Shown: piece by piece, positions 36,444-45,171 of the stretch
Numbering within the stretch: position 1 is the stretch's first letter
Layout: the number at the start of each line of letters is the position of its first letter
DNA from: Paracoccaceae bacterium
Lineage (GTDB): Bacteria > Pseudomonadota > Alphaproteobacteria > Rhodobacterales > Rhodobacteraceae
Length of the DNA stretch: 64,000 nucleotides
Assembly (NCBI GenBank): GCA_033344815.1
Contig: JAWPMR010000001.1
Coordinates: forward strand, 1,722,136 to 1,786,135
Reading direction: 5' to 3'
Program-made: the position numbers and the translations under genes
The notes under the pieces: generated by a model
What the model was told of the DNA's origin: nothing
Database searches by the model: none
The model's input: the letters and a program-made list of their open reading frames with translations, nothing else

Positions 36444-36824
36444 GTGAAAATCAAATCATTGTGTGAAATTATCGACGGTCGAACGGTATGTTCCATAGAG
36501 GCGAAAGAGACAGTTCAATTCGCCTGCTGCATGATGCATCAGGAAAACATAGGTGCTTTGGTGGTGATGGAAAACGAGACACTCGTTGGAATTCTAAGCG
36601 AGCGCGATGTGGTACGCCGCTGCGTGGTGCAACATCTTGACCCGGAAAATACCTTGGTTTCTCAAGTGATGACAAGTGATCCATTCCATGTCAGACCCTC
36701 AACCCCGCCCTCTGAAGCTTTGAGTTGCATGCTGGACGGTGGGTTTCGCCATCTGCCAATTGTCGATGAAAGCGTGGTGGTCGGCATGATTTCGATGCGT
36801 GACATCCCGGCAGCGGCGGCCTGA
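36444..36824 (+). CDS. CBS-domain pair protein
   Basis: A 126-residue protein made of two CBS domains: the first covers ETVQFACCMMHQENIGALVV and the following VGILSERDVVRRCV, the second SEALSCMLDGGFRHLPIVDE and VGMISMRDIP. CBS pairs bind adenine nucleotides and act as energy sensors. The GTG at 36444 is chosen because AGGAGA lies eight bases upstream; the open frame begins at 36285, but the added residues are Cys/Arg-rich and not family-like. Confidence 0.85.
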   Translation: MKIKSLCEIIDGRTVCSIEAKETVQFACCMMHQENIGALVVMENETLVGILSERDVVRRCVVQHLDPENTLVSQVMTSDPFHVRPSTPPSEALSCMLDGGFRHLPIVDESVVVGMISMRDIPAAAA

Positions 36825-37262
36825 GGGGGTTAAATAGACTGGAATGCAGATACGTGTCTCTTTGTACCAGCAGATCAAAACTCGGGAACGGATTCGCAAT
36901 TCCAAGTCGCTAGCCTAGGATTGTGACAGCAACCGAGCCCACTGAGAAACAAAAAGCGAGGCGACCCAACCATACGCTGACGCTGATTAAACGGCACCTT
37001 AAAAGGGACGGCACGACTCGGTTCCTTATCGCTGCGCGTGTTGTAACTGGCGATGCCAAACGCTTGCGCATTGAAACCAACCTGAGACATGGATTGAATC
37101 CACCCGCGAATGCGCGGGGGGCTCACGCCATCTGCTGTCAAACCGCGGCGCTGGTCCTATGGGGCCAGCCTACACCAACTTCCATCCGCCCAAAGTCCTG
37201 CACCACATGTCCGGTCTTCTGGTGTCTGACGTCAGCGCTTATGGATCCAAATAGGGTTATTT
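36825..37262. other. Spacer before the IS3 element
   Basis: No recognisable gene. A plus-strand frame from 36923 to 37267 has no known domain and runs into the IS end. This is the left edge of the accessory region. Confidence 0.5.
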
Positions 37263-37308
37263 GCTAAGGGAGTGTTTGTTGCTCATCGTAACCACCGAGG
37301 AGTGGACG

Positions 37309-37665
37309 ATGAGAAAGACAGCGAAGAGCCCTGGCGAGAAGATCGTCAAAGATATTAAACGTGCAACGCGCAAGCACTATTCATCTGAAGAGAAGATCAG
37401 GATCGTGTTGGATGGTCTGCGTGGTGAAAACAGCATTGCTGAGCTGTGCCGCCGTGAAGGGATATCGCAGGGCATCTACTACAAATGGTCGAAAGACTTC
37501 ATGGAGGCCGGAAAGAAGCGGCTAGCTGGGGATACAGCACGCGCTGCGAACACTGATGAGGTCAAGGAACTGCGCCGCGAAGCCAAGGAGCTCAAAGAGG
37601 TGGTGGCAGAACAAACGCTCGAACTGCGTCTTCTCAAAAAAAGCATGCTCGGGCCCTCTCAGTGA
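37309..37665 (+). CDS. IS3-family transposase OrfA (HTH subunit)
   Basis: A 118-residue DNA-binding subunit. The helix-turn-helix reads SIAELCRREGISQGIYYKWSK (about residues 46-66), followed by a leucine-rich coiled coil (KELRREAKELKEVVAEQTLE) used for multimerisation. ATG 37309 follows GAGGAG. The stop at 37665 is directly followed by the orfB ATG, without the frame overlap that usually drives frameshifting in IS3 elements. Confidence 0.92.
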   Translation: MRKTAKSPGEKIVKDIKRATRKHYSSEEKIRIVLDGLRGENSIAELCRREGISQGIYYKWSKDFMEAGKKRLAGDTARAANTDEVKELRREAKELKEVVAEQTLELRLLKKSMLGPSQ

Positions 37666-38691
37666 ATGCAAGACATTCACCTGCCGGGTAATAGATGGGG
37701 GCGACCACGAATGAGGTACCCCGCATCTGAGAAGCTTGAGATCATCCGGCTGGTCGAGGGGTCGCATCTGTCGGCCCGTCTGACATTAGCCAAGCTCGGC
37801 ATTCCGCGCACCACGTTCTATCGCTGGTACGGCCGGTATCTTCAACGCGGTGAGGCTGGTCTGCAGGACCAATCGCCCAAGCCAAAGCATGTCTGGAACC
37901 GCGTGCCTGACGACGTGAAGCGCAAGGTTGTCGACTTCGCCTTGAAAGAGACAGAGCTGTCACCGCGCGAACTGGCAGTGACGTTCACGGATCAAGAGCG
38001 CTACTTTGTGTCAGAATCCACTGTCTATCGCGTGCTCAAAGCGCATGATCTGATCACCAGCCCAGCCTTCATCGTCATGAAAGCCGCCAGCGAGTTCAAA
38101 GACAAAACCACGGCCATCAATCAGCTTTGGCAGACCGACTTCACCTACATCAAGGTCCTTGGTTGGGGCTGGTTCTATCTCAGTACGGTTCTGGACGACT
38201 ACAGTCGCTACATCGTCTCCTGGAAACTCTGCACGAACATGCGGGCCGAAGACGTGACCGATACACTGGACCTCGCGTTGCAAGCGTCTGGCTGTGATCA
38301 GGTCCATGTCGTTCACAAGCCACGTCTGCTCAGCGATAACGGATCAAGCTACGTCTCCGGGGATCTGGCGGAATGGTTGAAAGACAAAGGCATGAAGCAC
38401 TCGCGCGGAGCCCCCTATCATCCGCAAACCCAAGGCAAGATCGAGCGGTGGCATCAAACCCTGAAGAACCGCATCTTGCTGGAAAACTACTTCCTGCCAG
38501 GTGACCTCGAAGCGCAAATCGAAGCCTTCGTCGATCATTACAATCATCAGCGATATCACGAGAGCATCAACAACGTCACACCTGCTGACGTCTACTTCGG
38601 GCGTGACAAAGCCATTCTAAAACAACGCGAAAAGATCAAACGAAAGACACTCGAAGCGCGACGCTTGCATCACCGCCAGCACGCCGCATAA
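37666..38691 (+). CDS. IS3-family transposase OrfB (DDE integrase)
   Basis: A 341-residue catalytic subunit. An N-terminal HTH-like region (TLAKLGIPRTTFYRWYGRYL) precedes the rve integrase core. The DDE residues are visible in QLWQTDFTYIKV (first Asp), RLLSDNGSSYVS (second Asp) and HPQTQGKIERWHQTLKNRIL (Glu). C-terminal HYNHQRYHESINNVTPADVY is typical. An in-frame ATG at 37711 is an alternative start. Confidence 0.93.
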   Translation: MQDIHLPGNRWGRPRMRYPASEKLEIIRLVEGSHLSARLTLAKLGIPRTTFYRWYGRYLQRGEAGLQDQSPKPKHVWNRVPDDVKRKVVDFALKETELSPRELAVTFTDQERYFVSESTVYRVLKAHDLITSPAFIVMKAASEFKDKTTAINQLWQTDFTYIKVLGWGWFYLSTVLDDYSRYIVSWKLCTNMRAEDVTDTLDLALQASGCDQVHVVHKPRLLSDNGSSYVSGDLAEWLKDKGMKHSRGAPYHPQTQGKIERWHQTLKNRILLENYFLPGDLEAQIEAFVDHYNHQRYHESINNVTPADVYFGRDKAILKQREKIKRKTLEARRLHHRQHAA

Positions 38692-38840
38692 TCAAACCAA
38701 CCAGATGAGCCAAACTCTCTCTTAGCTTAGGCCGCCTTTGGTGCCAAAAACCCTGACGACGGACAGGACAAGCCTTGATCTCACTTTTTGACTGTAGGTC
38801 GTTGGCCTTGCGTACGCCGGGGTTTTTGAATTTCAAGACA

Positions 38841-39254
38841 TCAAGCATGTGCCGTTTTCCCCTTTGGTGTGATTTGAAGTCGACCTTTGCGCCACGCGAG
38901 ATAGACGATCGTCACGGCGAGCATCAAAAAATCGCTACCTGACAGGACAGGGCCCATCGTCTCAAGTGCAAGCGATGTCGAAACACCCAACCCCAGCATG
39001 GCAACCCCAACGACCCATGTCGGCGTGGCACAGCATACAACCCAGCTCATGGTCGCGTTGGTCATGGCCACAAGCACCGCCCCGAGGCCCGTCGTTGCCC
39101 GCAAGGTCGCCCCAGCATTTGCTGCGCATTTGTCCTGTTTCGTCAGCGCAAGGCACCAAGACACCATCGCGCCGAGAACAAAGAGCACGATCAAGCGCGA
39201 TGGAATGACATTGAGACTCCATTCCGAAATACCGGTGCCGAAATCATAATTCAT
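38841..39254 (-). pseudogene. Unknown membrane protein, C-terminal part after an in-frame TAA
   Basis: This 137-residue reading frame has four hydrophobic helices, one with a Cys-Cys pair (SWVVCCATPTWVVGVAM). The same frame continues upstream without a break for nine sense codons (EWLIEVGY and so on) to a TAA at 39279-39281, and then into the 74-residue frame at 39279-39503. The two parts therefore look like one former membrane protein of about 220 residues split by a nonsense codon. An ATG at 39254 could restart translation. The Cys-Cys pair in a helix recalls metal transporters such as MerT, but I do not recognise the family. Confidence 0.55.
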
Positions 39255-39278
39255 GTAACCGACCTCGATCAGCCATTC

Positions 39279-39503
39279 TTACCAGATGATGCGCGCTATG
39301 TCGTTCCAGGAAGGCGTGGACTGGATGATCCACGATACATTTCCGAACCAGCTGTAGAAGGTAACAAAATTGGGCAGGTTCTGAAACCGGACCATGAGCG
39401 CCAAGATCATGAACACCTGAAACAAGAGCGCAAGAATGAGCCCGTGCAAGACCATCGTTTTCCAGTTGAGGCTGAAATTGCCCCACAGGGTTTTCAACGT
39501 CAC
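39279..39503 (-). pseudogene. Unknown membrane protein, N-terminal part ending at in-frame TAA
   Basis: A 74-residue piece with one strong transmembrane helix (VLHGLILALLFQVFMILALM, about residues 18-37). It starts two bases after the stop of the ABC permease remnant, so it was probably the next gene of an ABC transporter operon. It ends at a TAA after DIARIIW, and the frame beyond the stop continues into the downstream membrane-protein frame. Confidence 0.55.
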
Positions 39504-39505
39504 TA

Positions 39506-39742
39506 TTACCGTGTCCTATCCTGCCATTTGAGCATCGGACACGTGAACATTTTTACAGCAGCGGTTGATGCCGTACCCGAGAATCCAATCACAAGCATAC
39601 CGACCACGATGTCCTGACAGTTGATGAGGCTGTTTGCATTCCAGGTGAAGTATCCGATACCGTGTTGGCCCGAGATGATTTCCCCTGCGAGCAGTGAGAA
39701 CCAGCTGACCCCCATGCCGATGGCCAACCCGAAATGGAGGGA
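39506..39742 (-). pseudogene. ABC transporter permease remnant (NrtB/SsuC-like C-terminus)
   Basis: About 78 residues matching only the C-terminal end of a nitrate/taurine-type ABC permease: AIGMGVSWFSLLAGEIISG, then GIGYFTWNA and DIVVGMLVIGFSGT, ending PMLKWQDRTR. The rest of the gene is missing; its place is taken by the MBL-hydrolase gene, whose stop is five bases away. The join marks an old rearrangement point. Confidence 0.7.
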
Positions 39743-39746
39743 GTTT

Positions 39747-40592
39747 TTATGTGTCCTCTTCCCACCGAAACACCTCGCCATTCGCTCGCACGCGACCGAT
39801 AGAGGGCAAGATGAAGTGAGTGCCGAGGACACGGCAGTTGGCCTCGGAGGCCGCCTCGAGGAGAGCGCGGCGTGAGGTTGCAGCTTGGTCGGGATCGGTG
39901 TCGTAGATGAAGTGCCAATCTGGGTGCCAGCATTGCGCGGTAGTGTGCAGGGCATCACCAGTGATAATTGCCTTGGCCGCACCGCTCTTGATCAGAACCG
40001 AGACGTGGCCAGGTGTATGACCTGGCGTGGCGATGAGGGAGACATAATCGCCAAGCTGATGGCCGGAGGTGACCATCTCGCTTTGACCTGCAGCAATGAC
40101 CGGTAACACGCTTTCGGTGTAGCTGTCGGTGGCCATCGCTGCGAAGGCGGTATTGTCCGCGTCAGGCAACAAGTAGCGGGCGTTCGAGAAGGTAGGCACC
40201 CAGCGGCCATCCTTGAGCTCGGTGTTCCAGCCAACGTGGTCGGTGTGTAGATGGGTGCAAAGCACATAGTCGACATCGTCCGCGGTGACCCCGGCGGCTG
40301 TGAGTGATGCCATGAAACGGCTGTCGCTTCGACCGGTCCACGGGGGATAGCGGTTGGTCTTGTGGTTGCCTACGCAGGCGTCGACGAGGATCAGGTGCGA
40401 TGGAGTTTTCAGAAGGAAGCCCTGAATGGGCAGGATGAGTGCGCCGGAAGCCGGGCAGATAGCGCGGGGATCGCGAGCCTCAATTAGTGCGGCGACATCA
40501 GCGACATCTGGGAAGAGGTCCTCGGCGGGGAGGTAGGGCGCGTTGATTTCGAGGATACGCCAGATTTCAACGTTTCCGATACGGCACAGCAT
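39747..40592 (-). CDS. MBL-fold metallo-hydrolase (lactonase-like)
   Basis: A 281-residue metallo-beta-lactamase-fold enzyme. The metal site reads THLHTDHVGW (HxHxDH, near residue 112), followed by ATPGHTPGHVSVLIKSG (near residue 191) and ITGDALH (near residue 211). The family includes N-acyl homoserine lactonases and other esterases, but the substrate is unclear. ATG 40592 follows AAGGAGA at seven bases. The open frame reaches 41090 but the extra N-terminal 166 residues are shadow sequence, partly over the integrase remnant. Confidence 0.88.
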   Translation of the reverse strand: MLCRIGNVEIWRILEINAPYLPAEDLFPDVADVAALIEARDPRAICPASGALILPIQGFLLKTPSHLILVDACVGNHKTNRYPPWTGRSDSRFMASLTAAGVTADDVDYVLCTHLHTDHVGWNTELKDGRWVPTFSNARYLLPDADNTAFAAMATDSYTESVLPVIAAGQSEMVTSGHQLGDYVSLIATPGHTPGHVSVLIKSGAAKAIITGDALHTTAQCWHPDWHFIYDTDPDQAATSRRALLEAASEANCRVLGTHFILPSIGRVRANGEVFRWEEDT

Positions 40593-40720
40593 GAAGGGTC
40601 TCCTTGGTTTTTCGTAAAGTGCGCGTATTTGGCATGAATGACCAGAGATGGCGGGATGGTTTGAAATAGGATTATTGTATTGCCGTAACCGCAACGAACG
40701 GCGGCGATGTCCCGCATAAT

Positions 40721-40985
40721 TTGCTGTCGATGGCCATATTAAACAGGGCGAGATCGCGGTGATTTTCAGCAGGTTCGAGTCGCACGCGGATCGCCCAGAC
40801 GTGCTTAGACTTGAGTGGTCGCTTCTGACCCACGATACGCCCTTTGTTCCATGCAGGGCGAAGTGCTTGGATGGCAGGTAAGTTTGGTGTTTCCATGACT
40901 GATCCTCCAATCCGCCATGCCCTCCCACAACGACAACGCGACGTTGACGGACGCAGTGTATCACAGGATGTTGCGCTGCCTCTGA
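40721..40985 (-). repeat. Direct repeat, copy A (integrase start and upstream region)
   Basis: This segment aligns by eye at roughly 80% with 47705-47968, in the same orientation. It covers the first 57 integrase codons and about 85 bases upstream, including the shared TCATGACTGATCCTCC-like start context and CTCCCACAACGACAAC. The divergence points to two related integrase insertions or an old duplication, not a recent one. Confidence 0.7.
40722..40896 (-). pseudogene. Integrase N-terminal fragment (truncated)
   Basis: About 57 residues (METPNLPAIQALRPAW through ALFNMAIDSKLCG) closely match the start of the integrase pseudogene at 47246-47879. After residue 57 the match stops and the frame ends within 16 codons. 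The catalytic domain is missing, so this is a dead fragment. Confidence 0.8.
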
Positions 40986-41188
40986 CGGCAGCAGAGAGCC
41001 CACACTGACTGATGCTGCGCCGCGAGCCAACGTCTGCCCTTCGGGCTCGGCCAAAAACATGACAAAATTAAGAGTAGTTTTAGCATGCAATTGTGGCGCA
41101 AGACCCTTCTACGATTCCGGCGCTAGTCCTGTTTCTAAAAGAATGGCCGTTCTTGACACATAGGTATTGGCTGGTGTTTTCGTCCAGA

Positions 41189-41872
41189 CTATTGGCGTTG
41201 GCGGTAGGCAGGACGTGAAAACCGCATCCACTGTAACGTACTGAATGCCACAAGTAGAGCTGCCGACAATGCAAGTATAATAGCAGACCGAAGATCGAAA
41301 CGCCTGACATTCATCATAGAGAACGTGTATCTCAAGGTGCCTGTCCTCACTCCGATTGCATGATACTGGTTCTCGCCTACCGAAACGATCGTGCGACAAC
41401 TGCGAAAATCTACCCACCTCGCTCCCCGGCATAAGTTTCCATCATCATCAATATACCAGTCCCATTCTTCTTTTTCGGCGCTATGATCCGCGTGATCGTA
41501 GATCATCGTACCGTCCTCGAGATATTCAGCGCGATACCAAGTATTTGGGCGTCCCTCGAGAATCTCTTCACTGCGTTGAACAATCCTATCTGTCTCGGAG
41601 TTACCAACGATCAGTTCTCGCACTGCATCACCACTTAACCGGATTGGGTTCTCGGCAGATGCGTCAAAAAAGAAAGGCTCTGGACGGACAAAATTATTGA
41701 GGGGCCGTATGCTGTCGGCGGTACTCGCAAGAAAACCAAGAAATGCCGGGATCGTTATGATTACAATTGTGACCGGATGTTCTTCTAGATAATCTTGGAG
41801 CCGCTTGAAAGCGGTTTTTCCCGCTGACTTGTCGTCTTTGGATTCTGGCTTAAGTTCCGGTTCGTGCAACAT
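41189..41872 (-). CDS. Hypothetical protein with N- and C-terminal membrane helices
   Basis: A protein of 227 residues if started at ATG 41872 (272 if at 42007). One helix near residue 30-48 (TIVIITIPAFLGFLAST) and another near the C-terminus (SAIILALSAALLVAFSTL) flank an acidic, Trp/Tyr-rich domain of about 140 residues. That domain contains WDWYIDDDGNLCRGARWVDF, probably periplasmic. No known family recognised. The start overlaps the end of the next gene upstream by 23 bases, so the two may be co-expressed. Confidence 0.5.
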   Translation of the reverse strand: MLHEPELKPESKDDKSAGKTAFKRLQDYLEEHPVTIVIITIPAFLGFLASTADSIRPLNNFVRPEPFFFDASAENPIRLSGDAVRELIVGNSETDRIVQRSEEILEGRPNTWYRAEYLEDGTMIYDHADHSAEKEEWDWYIDDDGNLCRGARWVDFRSCRTIVSVGENQYHAIGVRTGTLRYTFSMMNVRRFDLRSAIILALSAALLVAFSTLQWMRFSRPAYRQRQ

Positions 41873-42242
41873 CGAGAATAGCTTGGGCTGCTGAGACGGC
41901 TTCAGAAATGCGCATTCGAATACCGCCAACCGGTACAATCGCGTTAACGCCGGGGCTTCGTTCTGATGTTCGTGGCATCTCCGCGTCCCCGGCACGGTTC
42001 GCGTCAATCCAGTAGGTTTGGCCGCGAATGCCGGTCAGTGTTGTGTAACTTGCAAGCTCTGCCTGAAGCGCTGGTCCGACGACATTGATCTCTTCCAGAA
42101 CCATGATGCGCGGTTTAAAAATTGCAGACCCTGTGACACCTTCCGGCGTTTCCATTTCCCAAGAAAATGCCGCTCGTGCCCTTACAAACTGTGTTGCGGG
42201 AACCTCGACGGACGATCCGTTCGGTCGTGTGAAACTTGCCAT
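41850..42242 (-). CDS. Hypothetical protein, 130 residues
   Basis: A soluble-looking protein without known domain. It has a beta-rich N-terminal half (SFTRPNGSSVEVPATQFVRA) and a middle segment RGQTYWIDANRAGDAEMP. The length and composition are protein-like, and it sits directly before the 227-residue membrane protein gene on the same strand. No Shine-Dalgarno sequence stands out, so the call is tentative. Confidence 0.45.
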   Translation of the reverse strand: MASFTRPNGSSVEVPATQFVRARAAFSWEMETPEGVTGSAIFKPRIMVLEEINVVGPALQAELASYTTLTGIRGQTYWIDANRAGDAEMPRTSERSPGVNAIVPVGGIRMRISEAVSAAQAILDVARTGT

Positions 42243-42581
42243 TTCGAAGCACTCATGATTCCTTCCAACATTCTCTCTGATGGGCTGGCTTGTGTGAAGC
42301 CTCTATTCTACGGTGACACCTTCGCATATGCTGCGTAGTAGATCCTGTTAAATCTCATGAGCGGTGGAGTTTTCCGCCGCTCAAGCATTCCAGTCAAAAA
42401 CTCGTAAGATTTTGCACCGACGATAACGGCCGATATTGGTACTGCCAATTCGATTGAGCTGACCTTGGCGCTGGCGCCGCGAATGTCTCCTTCGACGGGC
42501 CGCACCGCAGCATGCCGTCCCATGAGTGAATGGCCGGTTTGGGCCGGTTTCACTTTTGGATGGGGCCGGACAAGCCCTTCC
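42243..42581. other. Intergenic stretch, no supported gene
   Basis: A minus-strand frame from 42721 ends here (YAAYAKVSP) with a slightly protein-like last 60 residues (ISAVIVGAKSYEFLTGML), which may be the tail of a lost gene. Nothing else is recognisable. Confidence 0.4.
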
Positions 42582-43739
42582 TCACTTTCTGGAAACAGGC
42601 AATCGGCTTCGGACAAGCTCCACGAACCATTTAACGCTGGGTACAAGTGCGGCATCATCGAAGTCGTACGTTGGACTGTGCAGAGGCGCGCTGTCTCCGT
42701 TTCCAAAATTGAAGAAAGCACCCGGAGAGACCTTCAACGCTTGTGCAAAGTCTTCAGATGCTCCCATGCGAGGTGCTTCCGGATTGGTACTCTTCTCGCC
42801 AAACACTGTCTCTGCCGCTTTAAGACCGTGTGCTGTTGCTTCTGGATTATTAACAAGTGGAACAAAAACCCGGTCGTAAGCGATCTCAGCTGCGCAGCCA
42901 TGACCATCTGCTAGCCCATTCACAATTCGGCGCATTGCGTCCTCAATAGTATGGCTGACGGTATCACTGAAATGGCGGCAATCCCCTTCAATGTACGCCT
43001 CGCTCGCAATTGCGTTCTTGATGTTGTCGCCTTCGATCGATGTAACAGATACAACAGCCAGCTCTGCAGGATCGATCGTCCGAGACACGATCATCTGAAG
43101 CTCAGTCACAATCGAACACGCACATAGAATTGCATCCTTGCAGTCGTGAGGCCGTGACGCGTGGCCGCCGCTGCCACGGACAGTAATTCGAAATCCATCT
43201 TCGGCGCCCATGAACGGGCCGGGCTTCGTTTCAAATGAACCAACTGGAAGCCCCGGCTTATTGTGTAGACCATAGATTTCATCGAACGCTAGTCGCGAAC
43301 CTAGCCCGTCTTGGATCATGGCCTTCATTCCTTGGCCCCACTCCTCTGCGGGTTGGAAAACGAACCGTACTTTACCGTCAAATCCGCCGTAATTGGCCAA
43401 AACCGCCGCTGCGCCCAACAGAATTGTTGTGTGTCCGTCATGGCCGCATGCGTGCATCAAGCCAGGCTTATTTGACGAATACGGGAGGTTTGTCGTCTCA
43501 TGGATTTTCAGACAGTCCATATCCGCGCGCAGCGCTATGATCCGATCGCCATTTCCACACTGCAGGGTCGCAATGACACCTGTTCCACCTACGCCCGTTT
43601 CGATATCTTCAATGCCAAACTCCCGCAGTTTTTCGACGACAAAACGAGCAGTGGCTTCTTCTTCAAAGCCAAACTCGGGATTCTGGTGCAGATGGCGTCG
43701 CCATTGCAGCATAGCATCAGCAAGTTCACTGGAAACCAA
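42582..43739 (-). CDS. M20 family amidohydrolase (hippurate hydrolase/aminoacylase-like)
   Basis: A 385-residue zinc-dependent amidohydrolase. Catalytic signatures are RRHLHQNPEFGFEE (residues 14-27), ALRADMDCLKI, the metal motif HACGHDGHT (near residue 95), QPAEEWGQGMKAMIQDG and RGSGGHASRPHD. A typical dimerisation domain lies in between, and GASEDFAQ near residue 343 carries another metal ligand region. These enzymes remove acyl groups from amino acids or related amides. It appears intact despite lying in the decaying region. Confidence 0.9.
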   Translation of the reverse strand: MVSSELADAMLQWRRHLHQNPEFGFEEEATARFVVEKLREFGIEDIETGVGGTGVIATLQCGNGDRIIALRADMDCLKIHETTNLPYSSNKPGLMHACGHDGHTTILLGAAAVLANYGGFDGKVRFVFQPAEEWGQGMKAMIQDGLGSRLAFDEIYGLHNKPGLPVGSFETKPGPFMGAEDGFRITVRGSGGHASRPHDCKDAILCACSIVTELQMIVSRTIDPAELAVVSVTSIEGDNIKNAIASEAYIEGDCRHFSDTVSHTIEDAMRRIVNGLADGHGCAAEIAYDRVFVPLVNNPEATAHGLKAAETVFGEKSTNPEAPRMGASEDFAQALKVSPGAFFNFGNGDSAPLHSPTYDFDDAALVPSVKWFVELVRSRLPVSRK

Positions 43740-44099
43740 ACTTCGATCCTCACTCTCTCTTCTGTTTACGATGTTGATCGCTTGCTAACTCAAGTTCAAG
43801 GTCTCAGAGAGTTCCTGCTGCTGCGTGCAACAACCTCAAATCGAAACCAATTTCGTGTGTCGATAGCTCCTGCATAGCAAGACATTTTTGATCTGATCTG
43901 TGCATTTGTCAGCTGTAGTCGTGTGTCCGGCCTGTTTGCGCGGTTTTCGACCGCTGGCCCTGATGGGTTCCGCAAACCCGGTGCCCTACGGCGATGCGGG
44001 CTGTAGCGCCCGTGACATTCGGCGGGATGTCCTGGTTCTGGCGGCAGACTTATGCACCTTCATCTCGCGGCTCTTGCTAACTCTTTGTTTTCTTTCTTT
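43740..44099. other. Spacer between M20 gene and IS110 remnant
   Basis: No recognisable gene. 43900-44099 is GC-rich and then T-rich (CTTTGTTTTCTTTCTTTC) and probably belongs to the non-coding end of the IS110-type element. Confidence 0.4.
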
Positions 44100-44915
44100 C
44101 TAAGCCGTGTGGGGCTTATAGGGTTCGTTGCGTGTCAGTACAGCCCAGACGATCCGAGCGGTTTTGTTGGCCATAGCGACGGTCGCAAGACGTGACGGTT
44201 TGCGTTTCAGCAAGGATGTAAGCCATTTGCTGGCGCCTTCCGGATGGGACCGCACCAACGCCGGGTATCGTGCGCAACAGGCGTACCCGTTCATCTTCTT
44301 TAGCCACTTGCTTCAAACGCTCGTCATACCAGCGGATCCGCTGGTGCAGCGCCATGAGTTACTCAGACAGATTGTGGATCACTTCATTGGCAATGTCTGG
44401 CAAATCAAGCACTTCACCCAGGGTGATATCTTCGGCAAAGCCAATCACCCGAGCGAGGCCCCTTGGAATGTAGATGCCAAACTCGGCAACCAAGCCACGC
44501 AAACCATCGATCAACTGTGTCCTTTGGCGCACCAACAGATCGCGCACTCGATGCAGCGACAGTAAAGATTGTTGTTCAACGGTCTTGATCGCTACAGAGC
44601 GCATTGTTGGTCGGGTCACCGCTTCACAAATCGCTTCTGCATCAATCACATCTGACTGGCCGCGTTTAACATAGGGCTTCACATACATCGGCGGGATCAA
44701 CCGTACGTCGTGTCCCAATGCGCTAAGTTCGCGAGCCCAATGATGGGCAGTGCTGCAGGACTCCATACAATGACGCAGGGATCTAACTTTTTGAAGAATG
44801 GCAAAACTTGCACCCGCCGCAGAGGGCGGTTGAAAACAACGGTTTCCTCATCATCGATGCCGTGCACCTGGAAAACGTTCTTGGCCAGATCAAGGCTGAT
44901 CGTGGTAACTTGCAT
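44100..44915 (-). pseudogene. IS110-family transposase pseudogene
   Basis: The start at 44915 reads MQVTTISLDLAKNVFQVHG, the RuvC-like N-terminus of IS110 transposases. A one-base deletion near 44766 moves the frame to MESCSTAHHWARELSALGHD. A TAA at 44359-44361 replaces what should be a sense codon in NLSE-x-L, and the frame then continues ALHQRIRWYDERLKQ to TIPGVGAV. An internal deletion removes most of the C-terminal Transposase_20 domain, leaving only the end (LKRKPSRLATVAMANKTARI). The element is dead. Confidence 0.85.
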
Positions 44916-45131
44916 GGGGTGGCTCCTCTCATAAGCAGTTGTTGACACCTGCACTAGGGCGCATCGCGACAGCGGTTGGAGCAGAAGCCATCCACCCCAT
45001 CGGCAAAGCGGGTTGCAACTGCAGCATTGGGCGTCGCAAACGGACGGCTGCTCTGGGCCGTATCCCGTACTTCCGACTACGTTTACCATGAGTCCACGGA
45101 GGGATTGCGTCCAAGCCGTCGGTGAGAGACG

Positions 45132-45146
45132 TTAACAAAGTGTTAA
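45132..45146. promoter_or_regulatory. CtrA-type site upstream of the DUF4262 gene
   Basis: TTAAcaaagtgTTAA is a perfect match to the full CtrA consensus TTAA-N7-TTAA and is also an inverted repeat of GTTAAC. It ends 25 bases before the ATG of the DUF4262 gene. Confidence 0.5.
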
Positions 45147-45171
45147 CGATTGCTCCAATGGGGGAACAGGT

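Larger units (their letters stand above)
37263..38726 (+). mobile_element. IS3-family insertion sequence, apparently intact (1464 bp)
   Basis: The two transposase genes are bounded by imperfect inverted repeats: GCTAAGGGAGTGTTTG at 37263 and, on the other strand at 38726, GCTAAGAGAGAGTTTG, both followed by GCTCATC (the left copy has two extra T). No clear target-site duplication is seen next to the ends. OrfA and orfB are both open, so the element could still move or has only recently stopped. Confidence 0.8.

Noticed and set aside
36923-37267. 114-residue plus-strand frame before the IS3 element
   Set aside because: Runs into the IS end, has no known domain or ribosome site, and composition becomes Cys/Pro/Thr-rich noise.
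37250-38740. Target-site duplication around the IS3 element
   Set aside because: Bases next to the two inverted repeats (TTATTT on the left, TTAGGC on the right) share at most three bases in unclear register; not supported.
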